From JAVBOF01 sp031550915 (GTDB lineage: Bacteria > Bacillota > Clostridia > Christensenellales > MGBC116941), in NCBI GenBank assembly GCA_031550915.1, contig JAVBOF010000055.1, positions 1-17,951 of the forward strand: a stretch of 17,951 bases of DNA, read 5' to 3'. The notes beneath the pieces were generated by a model that did not search any database, was not told the DNA's origin, and was given only the letters and a program-made list of their open reading frames with translations. The translations under genes were made by a program, and so were the position numbers. Shown here piece by piece: positions 1 through 6,860 of this stretch (position 1 is its first letter; each line of letters opens with the position of its first letter).

Positions 1-225
1 GACATGCCAAAGGAAATCCTTTGGCACAGGCCCCTCCCTTCGGATAGCTTGGAAAGGCTTTTGAAAATCAGTGAATTCAAGAAAATGTATGATGAGGATG
101 CACTGAAACAGGATGATTTCCTTAAATTCGGGTGTGTCAACAAGATATTGTCACACTTCCTTGAAAGCGGCTGGGCGCAGTTGGAAGCGTTTATGGCGAC
201 CACGCCTTCCGGCCATTGGACTTGA
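1..225 (+). CDS. C-terminal fragment of an unidentified protein
   Basis: An open frame runs in from the window edge and ends at TGA 223-225, giving about 74 residues. It is probably the tail of a longer gene whose start lies outside the window. There is an internal ATG at position 4 but no room to judge a ribosome binding site. The tail is hydrophilic and probably helical (LLKISEFKKMYDEDALKQDD). The pattern 'LLKI-EFKKMYDEDAL...DDF-KFG...LSHFL' loosely recalls the C-terminal tail of some transaldolase-family proteins. That is memory of a pattern, not an alignment, and the last residues (MATTPSGHWT) do not help. The gene could equally be a decayed remnant. A short perfect inverted repeat overlaps its first visible codons. 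Confidence 0.35.
   Translation, partial: DMPKEILWHRPLPSDSLERLLKISEFKKMYDEDALKQDDFLKFGCVNKILSHFLESGWAQLEAFMATTPSGHWT
5..26. repeat. Perfect inverted repeat, 10-bp arms, 2-bp centre
   Basis: TGCCAAAGGA (5-14) and TCCTTTGGCA (17-26) are exact reverse complements separated by AA. It lies inside the open frame at the left edge. No T-run follows, so it does not look like a terminator. It may be coincidental or part of a larger structure outside the window. Confidence 0.5.
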
Positions 226-567
226 TTCTCCTTTTGGGTGTGCGTTGTTAATAACGATATTGGGATGTATGCCCCGCCCAGAAATATTTATGTACATATC
301 AAAAAAGGCTTTGGGGTAGGATTGAAGTAGGTGTAAAAAAGATCGTCAACCCTACTCCAACGCCAGCTACTGGCTTCATCGCCCTCCGCAGCAGGAAGTA
401 TAATTCTAAAGTTTTGATAGACAGCAATGCTTTGGGTAGAGTTTACAAACGACTATTTAATTATACTCGACTTCTCAGATGTGTTATTTCAGAATTCTCG
501 ATTCTTTCCAGCAATTCGCGGAAGGGAACTTACCTATTTTTTCCGATTTCGTTTCCATAATATACGA
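226..567. other. 342-bp stretch without a convincing gene
   Basis: The stretch lies between the left-edge fragment and the end of ald. One plus-strand frame is open from about 255 to 558 but has no plausible start codon with a ribosome binding site, and its product resembles nothing recognised. A 5-bp hairpin (GCCAG 362-366, CTGGC 370-374) has no adjacent T-run. No clear terminator for the minus-strand ald gene was seen. It may be decayed coding DNA. Confidence 0.4.
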
Positions 568-1683
568 TTAATCGATCAGCGTTGTCAAATCACAATATTC
601 TAAGCCAAGCGACTCTGCGACTCCTTTGTATGTGCACTTTCCACCGTAGCAATTGACACCCTGCAGCAAACCTTTATCCAAAATTACGGCTTTTTCAAAT
701 CCATTATTTGCTATCATTTGGCCGAATGCCAAAGTTGTATTTGTAAGTGCCATAGTTGATGTGCGGGAAACCGCCCCCGGCATATTTGCCACGCAATAAT
801 GGACTACTCCGTCTATTATAAAAACCGGATTTTCATGGGTCGTTGCATGTGTTGTTTCAACACATCCCCCTTGGTCCACGGCAACATCCACAATTACAGA
901 ACCTCTTTTCATCAGTTTCAGATCTTCCTTTAAAATCAGTTTCGGTGCGGCTTTTCCCGGTATCAATACCGCTCCGATAACGAGATCCGCATTGGAAATA
1001 CTCTTTAGTATATTTGTTCTTGAGCTGTATAGGGTCGTTACATTACCTTGAAACACATCGTCAATATATTCCAGACGCTTTAAGCTAATATCCAGTATTG
1101 TAACATTAGACCCCATTCCAAGGGCTATTTTGCACGCATTAGTTCCAACGGTGCCCCCGCCTATAATCGTTACGTTCCCCCGCTCAACGCCTGGCACGCT
1201 GGCTAATAATACGCCGCGTCCGCCAAATGGCTTTTCCAGATATTTTGCTCCTTCTTGAACGGATAGTCTTCCGGCTATCTGGCTCATAGGCTGCAAGCAC
1301 GGTAAATCGCCGCCTTTACCGACTATGGTCTCATATGCCATCGCTTTGACTTTTTTGTCTAGAAGCACATCGGTCAAATCCTTATCCGCCGCCAAATGCA
1401 AATATGTATAAAGAATCAGTCCTTCCCGCATAAACTGGTATTCCTGTTTGATCGGTTCTTTAACTTTAATTATCATTTCAGCTTCGTTCCATACTGGTCC
1501 GGCATACATCGCGATCGTTGCGCCTGCTGATACGTATTCATCATCCGAAAAGCCTGAACCTTCGCCAGCATTGGTCTCAACGATAACTTCATGACCCATG
1601 GAAATATAAGAACTTACACAATCCGGCGTTAGGCCTACCCTGTACTCATGATTTTTAATCTCTTTAACAAGACCGATTTTCAT
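568..1683 (-). CDS. ald: Alanine dehydrogenase
   Basis: This cytoplasmic enzyme interconverts L-alanine and pyruvate plus ammonium using NAD(H). The 371-residue length is normal for the family. The N-terminus MKIGLVKEIKNHEYRVGLTP is typical. The residues known in this family for substrate binding and catalysis fall at the canonical numbers: Arg15, Lys75, His96 and Asp270. The nucleotide-binding loop GGGTVG is at 175-180 in the Rossmann domain. The ATG at 1683 follows GAGGT with about 7 bases of spacing, and a TTGACA-type promoter lies upstream. The gene stands alone and is divergent from the aldolase gene. In an anaerobe it could either regenerate NAD by making alanine or use alanine as a nitrogen and carbon source. 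The direction cannot be told from sequence. Confidence 0.96.
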   Translation of the reverse strand: MKIGLVKEIKNHEYRVGLTPDCVSSYISMGHEVIVETNAGEGSGFSDDEYVSAGATIAMYAGPVWNEAEMIIKVKEPIKQEYQFMREGLILYTYLHLAADKDLTDVLLDKKVKAMAYETIVGKGGDLPCLQPMSQIAGRLSVQEGAKYLEKPFGGRGVLLASVPGVERGNVTIIGGGTVGTNACKIALGMGSNVTILDISLKRLEYIDDVFQGNVTTLYSSRTNILKSISNADLVIGAVLIPGKAAPKLILKEDLKLMKRGSVIVDVAVDQGGCVETTHATTHENPVFIIDGVVHYCVANMPGAVSRTSTMALTNTTLAFGQMIANNGFEKAVILDKGLLQGVNCYGGKCTYKGVAESLGLEYCDLTTLID

Positions 1684-1714
1684 AATGATACCTCGCGATA
1701 AGAAAGATAATACA

Positions 1715-1743
1715 ACATTAATGTATTAGTATTATTGTGTCAA
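1715..1743 (-). promoter_or_regulatory. Candidate sigma-A promoter for ald
   Basis: On the minus strand, a perfect -35 TTGACA (1738-1743) is followed by a 17-base spacer and TAATGT (1715-1720). The latter keeps the T1, A2 and T6 positions of the -10 box. The start codon lies about 32 bases further on. Prediction from consensus only. Confidence 0.55.
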
Positions 1744-1911
1744 GCATCCGCGATTATAATTATATAATTAAAATGTTGGTAAAAAATCGATCCATTATTA
1801 ATGCTTTTTTATCATTGCGACTAAATCATCCGTATCTGAAGAGATTAAGGATGTTTTTTGGTCAAAGGTTTTTAAAAAGAGCTGCTTGAAAATACTTATA
1901 TCAATATGTGT

Positions 1912-1940
1912 TTGTCAATACATCGTAAATATGATTTAAT
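1912..1940 (+). promoter_or_regulatory. Candidate sigma-A promoter for the aldolase gene
   Basis: TTGTCA (1912-1917) and TTTAAT (1935-1940) are separated by 17 bases, each one mismatch from consensus. This would give a leader of roughly 85 bases before the GTG start at 2031. A weaker alternative, TTGTTT (1966-1971) with TATTAG (1989-1994), lies closer to the gene. Confidence 0.45.
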
Positions 1941-2030
1941 TATCTGGTTAAAAATAAAATATAGATTGTTTATTAAAATAGATTAATATATTAGGTTTAT
2001 TAGTATATTATGAAAGTGAGCTGAGTCGTT

Positions 2031-2873
2031 GTGCTTGTTTCACCGAAAACGATACTTCAGGACGCCAAAACCCGTAAATATGCTATTGGCGCATATAATT
2101 TCTATAATCTTGATACACTCTTTGCGGTGATCAAGGCTGCAGAAGAGGAAAAATCTCCTGCTATCCTGCAATTATATACATCTGATTATACAGGACAGGG
2201 CTGTTCGGTCATAGTTGCCGCAGCTTTAGAAGCGATAAAGAAGTCTCCCGTTCCGCTCGCGCTGCATCTGGACCACTGCAAATCATATGATTTGATTGTA
2301 AAAGCTATTGTCAGCGGATTCAATTCAGTAATGATTGATGCTTCCAGCCTTCCGCTAGATGAGAACATAGCTCTAACGTCCAAGGTTGTAGAGCTGGCTC
2401 ATAACGCTGATGTTTATACGGAAGCTGAACTAGGCCCAATTATGCGGATGGATGAGCTTTCGGATGCTACGTATCAGGATAAGCTTGCAGATATCGAAGA
2501 GAGCTATGAGCTCGTCATAAAATCCGGCGTGGATTCTTTTGCGCCGGCTATAGGAACTGCCCACGGCATATATAAATCTGAGCCAAAAATTGATTTTGTG
2601 CGGCTGCAGGGGATCGTGGATAGGGTTTCGGTTCCGCTGGTTTTGCACGGAGGTTCCGGGATCCCTGATTATATGATCAAAAAGGCTATTTCTATAGGTA
2701 TCCTAAAAATCAATTGCGGTACGATGCTAAAACATACATGGTCTAAAACGATGAAAAAAGAACTGGATCAAGGACAGCTCGAAATCCGAAAGATGATACC
2801 GGTAGCGCGTGAAGCGGTCAAGGAAGTCGCAAAGATTCAAATGCGTTTATTCGGCTCAAGCAACAAGGCATAA
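2031..2873 (+). CDS. Class II (zinc) ketose-bisphosphate aldolase, FbaA/GatY/KbaY family
   Basis: This cytoplasmic zinc aldolase should cleave a ketose 1,6-bisphosphate (fructose or tagatose) or a related sugar phosphate into dihydroxyacetone phosphate and an aldehyde. The length of 280 residues is normal. Family landmarks are the LHLDHC motif with catalytic Asp81 and zinc ligand His82, Glu132 in EAELG, zinc ligands His178 (GTAHG) and His206 (VLHGGSG), and the phosphate-binding GGSG at 207-210. The usual 'KIN' turn is present at 226-228 but continues CGTM, an uncommon continuation. The start is GTG at 2031; no in-frame ATG exists near the N-terminus and the upstream purine stretch (GAAAGTGAG) is only a weak ribosome binding site. 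The fructose versus tagatose specificity cannot be resolved. No sugar phosphate kinase is adjacent, so its pathway is unclear. Confidence 0.9.
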   Translation: MLVSPKTILQDAKTRKYAIGAYNFYNLDTLFAVIKAAEEEKSPAILQLYTSDYTGQGCSVIVAAALEAIKKSPVPLALHLDHCKSYDLIVKAIVSGFNSVMIDASSLPLDENIALTSKVVELAHNADVYTEAELGPIMRMDELSDATYQDKLADIEESYELVIKSGVDSFAPAIGTAHGIYKSEPKIDFVRLQGIVDRVSVPLVLHGGSGIPDYMIKKAISIGILKINCGTMLKHTWSKTMKKELDQGQLEIRKMIPVAREAVKEVAKIQMRLFGSSNKA

Positions 2874-2875
2874 GT

Positions 2876-2901
2876 CTTTCATACTTTCAGGCGTATGAAA
2901 G
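2876..2901 (+). promoter_or_regulatory. Hairpin overlapping a ribosome binding site downstream of the aldolase gene
   Basis: CTTTCATAC (2876-2884) pairs perfectly with GTATGAAAG (2893-2901) around an 8-base loop, starting 3 bases after the aldolase stop. No T-run follows, so it is a poor intrinsic terminator. The right arm runs into AAAGGAG, the ribosome binding site of a short ORF at 2912, so folding would partly hide that site. Confidence 0.45.
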
Positions 2902-2911
2902 GAGCGTATAA

Positions 2912-2950
2912 ATGAATAGAAACCTGTCAGATCCAGATACCCTATCATAG
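2912..2950 (+). pseudogene. Possible start of a decayed gene, 12 codons
   Basis: An ATG sits 7 bases after a good GGAG ribosome binding site, but the frame (MNRNLSDPDTLS) stops at TAG 2948-2950. A second frame just after it (about 2949-3011) reads as a hydrophobic segment ending in GTIYLIS and a stop. This is compatible with a membrane protein gene that has been frameshifted and cut down. It is also compatible with a real small peptide or chance. No family is recognised. Confidence 0.25.
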
Positions 2951-3004
2951 CAATTATTGGCACACAGTTTCCATATGCCTTCGCATTGGGTACGATATAT
3001 TTAA

Positions 3005-4081
3005 TTAGCTGAAGAACTTAGCGTTCGTCCAATCGAACGATATGCCGATACATTCACCTTCGAAGTGTATATTACCTGCCTTCGCCCGTGCAATAAAGAT
3101 ATCCTTCATGCTCGCTGCCTTAAGATGCAAGTATATATCTGAGCCAATATTTTCAATGTCTGAGATCACAGCCGGAAGCGTGCCATTTTCCATAGCCTTG
3201 CTTATCTCAATATGCTCAGGCCGTATACCTATAATAACCGGCTTACCCACAGCACGGCCTTTCATCAGATCATCTGAAACGCTTTCCGGCACCAAAAGAC
3301 GATCCATACCGATATAGCAACAAAGCCCACCATTTTCAAGCGCAAACATACATTCAAGAAAATTCATCTTGGGATTACCAACAAAACCTGCCACAAACAT
3401 GTTAGTTGGGTTGTTATATATGTTGCTTGGCGTATCCGCCTGTTGCATTATTCCCTTATCCATTACAACAATCTTTGTTGCCATTGTCATGGCTTCAACT
3501 TGGTCATGTGTAACGTATATAAACGTTGTGCCGAGTTGCTTATGCAAGATTCTTAAATCTGAGCGCATCTGCACGCGAAGTGCAGCATCCAAGTTGGAAA
3601 GCGGTTCATCAAAAAGAAATACCTTAGGCCTGCGAACGATCGCCCTGCCAAGCGCAACCCTCTGCCTTTCTCCGCCGGATAGTGCATGTGGCTTGCGTTT
3701 TAGAAATCCAACCAGGCCAAGCATCTCTGCCGTCTCCTCGACCTGCAATTTTATTTGTGCTTTTGGCATTTTGCGCATTTTTAAGCCAAAGCCGATATTA
3801 TCATATACGCTCATATGCGGATACAGAGCGTAATCCTGGAATACCATCGCCATATCCCTGTCCTTCGCGGGTGTATCGTTAAGCAATGTCTCATCCATAA
3901 ATATTTCGCCCGCACTTATCTCTTCAAGTCCAGCAATCATTCTCAACGTTGTTGTCTTACCGCAGCCGGAAGGTCCTACGAACACTGCAAATTCGCCATC
4001 CGCGATTGTTATGGTCAAATCCTTTACCGCCTCTACCGCGCCATAGTTTTTGCTTAGGTTCTTTATTGTAAGTTCAGGCAT
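3005..4081 (-). CDS. Sugar ABC importer ATPase, MsmX/UgpC/MalK type
   Basis: This is the nucleotide-binding subunit that powers carbohydrate import, peripheral on the inside of the membrane. The 358 residues carry Walker A GPSGCGKT at 36-43, Q-loop Gln82, signature LSGGE at 134-138, Walker B VFLFDE at 154-159, D-loop SNLDA and H-loop His192. A C-terminal regulatory domain of about 120 residues follows (TOBE/MalK type, with the GIRPEHI motif). The start was placed at the ATG of MPELTIKN because GGAGG lies 7 bases upstream; an in-frame start 33 bases earlier has no such site. It is the last gene of the CUT1 operon, 98 bases after the binding-protein gene. In Bacillota such ATPases often sit apart and serve several importers, so this copy could be dedicated or shared. 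Confidence 0.95.
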   Translation of the reverse strand: MPELTIKNLSKNYGAVEAVKDLTITIADGEFAVFVGPSGCGKTTTLRMIAGLEEISAGEIFMDETLLNDTPAKDRDMAMVFQDYALYPHMSVYDNIGFGLKMRKMPKAQIKLQVEETAEMLGLVGFLKRKPHALSGGERQRVALGRAIVRRPKVFLFDEPLSNLDAALRVQMRSDLRILHKQLGTTFIYVTHDQVEAMTMATKIVVMDKGIMQQADTPSNIYNNPTNMFVAGFVGNPKMNFLECMFALENGGLCCYIGMDRLLVPESVSDDLMKGRAVGKPVIIGIRPEHIEISKAMENGTLPAVISDIENIGSDIYLHLKAASMKDIFIARAKAGNIHFEGECIGISFDWTNAKFFS

Positions 4082-4109
4082 AGATACCTCCAGACTAATC
4101 ACAATCACA

Positions 4110-4135
4110 AGCATATGCTAAATAAAATTTTATTT
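4110..4135. repeat. Two adjacent palindromes in the ATPase gene leader
   Basis: AGCATATGCT (4110-4119) and AAATAAAATTTTATTT (4120-4135) are each perfect palindromes and abut exactly. They sit 29-54 bases upstream of the ATPase start, in the gap after the binding-protein gene. They could be an operator, a processing or stability element, or simply AT-rich chance symmetry. Confidence 0.35.
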
Positions 4136-4179
4136 GTTCAGACCAAGACTATAGATGGCGATCCCGTGATGACAAATTG

Positions 4180-5544
4180 TTAGTTCATCTCTTTTAAGAA
4201 TATGCCGGTTTTATTGGCGATCCTCTTCGCCGCTTCTTCGGCTGTTATCCTCTCATAAAAATAATCCTCGATTATATCGTATCCAATACTGTAATAGGGC
4301 TTAGATATATAAAACCCATTAGAATCACCGACGAATTCGACCGCTTCTGCGACACCTGCCGCAACATCAACATCCGCACCCAAAGCTTCCGCTTTTTTGA
4401 AGCTCTTTTCAACCGATTGAGCAAAAATTTGGCGATTAAGCGAAAAATCATCTATGTTGGAAACCTGTGAACTCGGGCTTAAAAGAAATTTTACAAATTC
4501 CCATGCTGTTCTCCGGTTTTTGCTGCCGGCATTAATCCCCATCAAAGCTGACGGCCAGAAATCGGAATTCCTTTCGCCCTCCTCATAATCCGAAACCATA
4601 GGATAAGATCTTTCAATATTGCCATATATTTCGACCGGCTGGGAACTGAGAATAGTCGCGTTTGAAGGCCAAGCATAACTACAGCAATACAGTGCGGGGT
4701 ATTCTACGGTTATCGGATCACCGGCGGATTCCTGTATATATGCCGCTTCTTCATGCGGTTCGCTTGCATCTGCACACAGCCCGTCATCCTGCCATTTCTT
4801 ACACTCCTTCAAAAGGGCTATGATTTCCGGGTTATTAAGGCTCTGAGTACGGTTCTGCAAATCTACATATTTATTGAAAACGGCGTTGTACCTATTCATA
4901 AATATATTGATGCCGGTATCGTCAAAAACCTTACTTTTTTTCGGCAGATCTTTTGTTTTTTCAAAGAATTCCCGCCATGTCAAACGCTCGCTTCCAAATT
5001 CCGGTACTTCGCTCAGAGGGTATAGTCTTTCTACAGAAAACCCAAGCGGCACCGAATATTGTTTGCCACCGTCACTTGTTCCTGTGAGTAGCTTTTTGAA
5101 AACAATATTATCCGAAAAATCCTTATCTTCCTCTATCCATGACGAAACGTCGCACAGATGGCCGTTATTGCCAAATACATATTCATCTATTCCCTGAATG
5201 TGATAAATGTCTGCTCCGATCCCTGCCATCAGTTCCGTCTTCATCTTTTCTACATATATTTCCTCTATCTTGTATTGCTCAGCATAATCCCCAGTTTCGA
5301 ACGACCTATATAATATTTCCTTGTCTAAATAGTTTTTTATATTTACCTTGACCCCGGTCATATCTTCAAACCTATCCGCTGCAACCCTATAAAATAAATC
5401 ATCACGTTCAAATAGCGCAACCGCTATTTCATTCGCTCCATCGCTTGCAGGCAATGTCCCGTTGTCTATTTTTGACGTTCCCGAACAGGCCGCCAACAGA
5501 AGCATAATCACGAATGAAAGCGCGGTCAATTTTGTAGCCTTCAT
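4180..5544 (-). CDS. Extracellular carbohydrate-binding lipoprotein (family 1 solute-binding protein)
   Basis: This should be the lipid-anchored receptor that captures a sugar or oligosaccharide outside the cell and passes it to the two permeases encoded upstream. The N-terminus MKATKLTALSFVIMLLLAAC is a type II signal peptide with lipobox LAAC and lipidated Cys20. The mature part runs to 454 residues, the usual size for MalE-like CUT1 receptors. Features typical of the family include 'AGIGADIYHI', a 'WPSALMGINAGSKN' hinge-like segment, 'AWEFVKFLLSP', and an acidic helical C-terminus (ERITAEEAAKRIANKTG). The start was chosen because AGGAG precedes this ATG at good spacing; an upstream in-frame ATG lacks one. 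Gene order is unusual: CUT1 receptors normally come first. The substrate cannot be read from sequence. Confidence 0.88.
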   Translation of the reverse strand: MKATKLTALSFVIMLLLAACSGTSKIDNGTLPASDGANEIAVALFERDDLFYRVAADRFEDMTGVKVNIKNYLDKEILYRSFETGDYAEQYKIEEIYVEKMKTELMAGIGADIYHIQGIDEYVFGNNGHLCDVSSWIEEDKDFSDNIVFKKLLTGTSDGGKQYSVPLGFSVERLYPLSEVPEFGSERLTWREFFEKTKDLPKKSKVFDDTGINIFMNRYNAVFNKYVDLQNRTQSLNNPEIIALLKECKKWQDDGLCADASEPHEEAAYIQESAGDPITVEYPALYCCSYAWPSNATILSSQPVEIYGNIERSYPMVSDYEEGERNSDFWPSALMGINAGSKNRRTAWEFVKFLLSPSSQVSNIDDFSLNRQIFAQSVEKSFKKAEALGADVDVAAGVAEAVEFVGDSNGFYISKPYYSIGYDIIEDYFYERITAEEAAKRIANKTGIFLKEMN

Positions 5545-5608
5545 ACTAAGCTCTCCTTTTTTGGCTTTTGGCAAAGGTTTGCCAATCCTTGTTGCCTGTT
5601 AGCGTGTT

Positions 5609-6670
5609 TTACTCCGTCTCTTGATAAATCTTTACCCTGCCACCCACAAGTGTTTTATCCGTCCGGGTAACGATCCAGTCATTCTTCGATATACCTGTCG
5701 ATGATATGTACGCGTGCTCATCATCGCGGTCCAGAATAGTTACCGATTTCTTTCTCACGATGTTTTCATCTCCAAGCGGGCCTTCCTTTTTACTCACTAT
5801 GAATATATCATAAGTCTGCCAGGGACCCGGACTGCTATCGTTTGCTTCCAACGCCGCAATCGGGATCAAACTAGCGTACTCATACGTGGTCTTGTGAAAT
5901 TCTATGCTTGCCATTTCACCGTTCACTATTGTTGCGTCTTCAACCAACGCCTTTATCTGCACGGTTCCGTCGTCCTGCGGTTTATAATATTCAATAACGC
6001 CCTCCATGGTAGTCTTCTGTGTCCCGCGTCTGACCTTTACCGTATCGTTTATATTCATCCAATTCGCTACATCCGGGGCTACATTGCATACTGCCATGTA
6101 GCCTTTGCTTGCGTTCGTTATACGCATCAGCGGCGTGGATCTGTCTACCATCATTCCATTTCTCGCATTCAACTCCACAACCATGCCTCCAAACGGCGTC
6201 TTTATCTCCTTGCAGGCTTCAATCCTCGCTTCCATTGTCTTAATGTGCCGCTCAGAATCCGCTACGTCCATTGTGTAAAGACGTTTCGCGTCCTTTCCGG
6301 AAATATACCGTTTTTGCGATAACAGTCTCTCATGCTCTGTTTTCATATCCTTAAGTTGCTCTTCCAGCAAAGATGTATCAAGCTTGATAACCGGCGAACC
6401 GTTTACATAATACATATTCTCCTCAACCAAAACCTCCTTAACCGGCAACGTTTCCGGCGCGTATATATTTTCGATACGAACCGGCATAATAAAGCCGTCC
6501 GCGCTGTACTTCTTATCTAGGTTCCCCTCTATAAGCTTTGTCACATGCACCGTCGGTATACTCATATCATATATCGTTCTAGAAAAAAATGTAAGCAAAG
6601 CTGCAATAATTATGAACACTATAGTTATCTTCAGAGCCGGGCGCATCTTTCTTTTGTTGTTCGATTCCAT
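5609..6670 (-). CDS. HlyD-like membrane-fusion (periplasmic adaptor) protein
   Basis: This is a 353-residue single-pass membrane protein: a basic N-terminus, one hydrophobic segment at about 14-32, then an extracytoplasmic part. The layout matches membrane-fusion proteins: a lipoyl-like half (about 66-97), a short helical hairpin rich in charged residues (about 98-160, 'LLEEQLKDMKTEHERLL...SERHIKTMEARIEACK'), the second lipoyl half with the characteristic 'IKTPFGGMVVELNARNGMMV', and a beta-barrel/membrane-proximal region. Such proteins normally couple an exporter (MacB, RND or type I) to later steps, yet here the gene lies between an importer permease and its binding protein, with no exporter partner. 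Start ATG 6670 has a strong GGAGGG site 7 bases upstream. A 155-bp inverted-repeat element sits just before it. The role in sugar uptake is unknown; it might stabilise the complex or be an unrelated passenger. Confidence 0.75.
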   Translation of the reverse strand: MESNNKRKMRPALKITIVFIIIAALLTFFSRTIYDMSIPTVHVTKLIEGNLDKKYSADGFIMPVRIENIYAPETLPVKEVLVEENMYYVNGSPVIKLDTSLLEEQLKDMKTEHERLLSQKRYISGKDAKRLYTMDVADSERHIKTMEARIEACKEIKTPFGGMVVELNARNGMMVDRSTPLMRITNASKGYMAVCNVAPDVANWMNINDTVKVRRGTQKTTMEGVIEYYKPQDDGTVQIKALVEDATIVNGEMASIEFHKTTYEYASLIPIAALEANDSSPGPWQTYDIFIVSKKEGPLGDENIVRKKSVTILDRDDEHAYISSTGISKNDWIVTRTDKTLVGGRVKIYQETE

Positions 6671-6696
6671 CGGAAAACCCTCCAGGTTTCTTTATG

Positions 6697-6851
6697 TAAT
6701 AAGTAAAAGGTAATAAGTTATAAATAACGGTATATAGCAACGAATTTTGTCTGCCTTTACCGCTTACTCATACAATTAAGCTTGCGGTTTGTAAAAGGTC
6801 TTTCATTACTGGAATCTTTGCTATGTCGTAACTATTACCTATTGCTTATTA
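6697..6851. repeat. MITE-like element with imperfect terminal inverted repeats
   Basis: The left end (6697-6720) contains AAGTAAAAGGTAATA followed by AGTTA. The reverse complement of the right end (6829-6851) contains AAGCAATAGGTAATA followed by GTTA. They match at about 20 of 23 positions with one gap. Both outer edges are TAATAAG, compatible with a TA target duplication (TA|ATAAG). The interior has a nested imperfect hairpin around 6752-6804 (CCTTTACCGC against GCGGTTTGTAAAAGG). No protein is encoded. It occupies nearly all of the gap between the second permease and the HlyD-like gene. Identity as a mobile element is inference from structure alone. Confidence 0.5.
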
Positions 6852-6860
6852 AATATTAAT

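Larger units (their letters stand above)
1684..2030. other. 347-bp AT-rich divergent spacer between ald and aldolase
   Basis: This stretch holds no gene that I can support. It contains the candidate ald promoter and the candidate aldolase promoter, listed separately. A weak structure with 5-bp arms (CATCC 1827-1831, GGATG 1849-1853) is followed by six Ts (1854-1859). It resembles a poor intrinsic terminator and might end a short leader or small RNA, but the 17-base loop and short stem make this doubtful. Confidence 0.45.

Noticed and set aside
255..558. Long startless plus-strand open frame next to ald
   Set aside because: No plausible start codon or ribosome binding site and no recognised motif, so it was not called as a gene; kept only as possible decayed DNA.
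1827..1859. Hairpin plus six Ts resembling a terminator in the ald-aldolase spacer
   Set aside because: The stem has only 5 bp with a 17-base loop. Too weak to call, and no transcript that it would end is evident.
3369..3833. Plus-strand open frame of about 154 codons
   Set aside because: It is antisense to the CUT1 ATPase, whose motifs are complete on the other strand. No ribosome binding site.
4082..4114. Longer N-terminus for the CUT1 ATPase
   Set aside because: The extra residues precede the normal family start, and the GGAGG site is positioned for the ATG at 4081 instead.
5714..6322. Plus-strand open frame of about 200 codons
   Set aside because: It lies wholly antisense to the HlyD-like gene, has no ribosome binding site, and its product (Tyr/His/Arg-rich) resembles no family. 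It is a shadow of the real gene.
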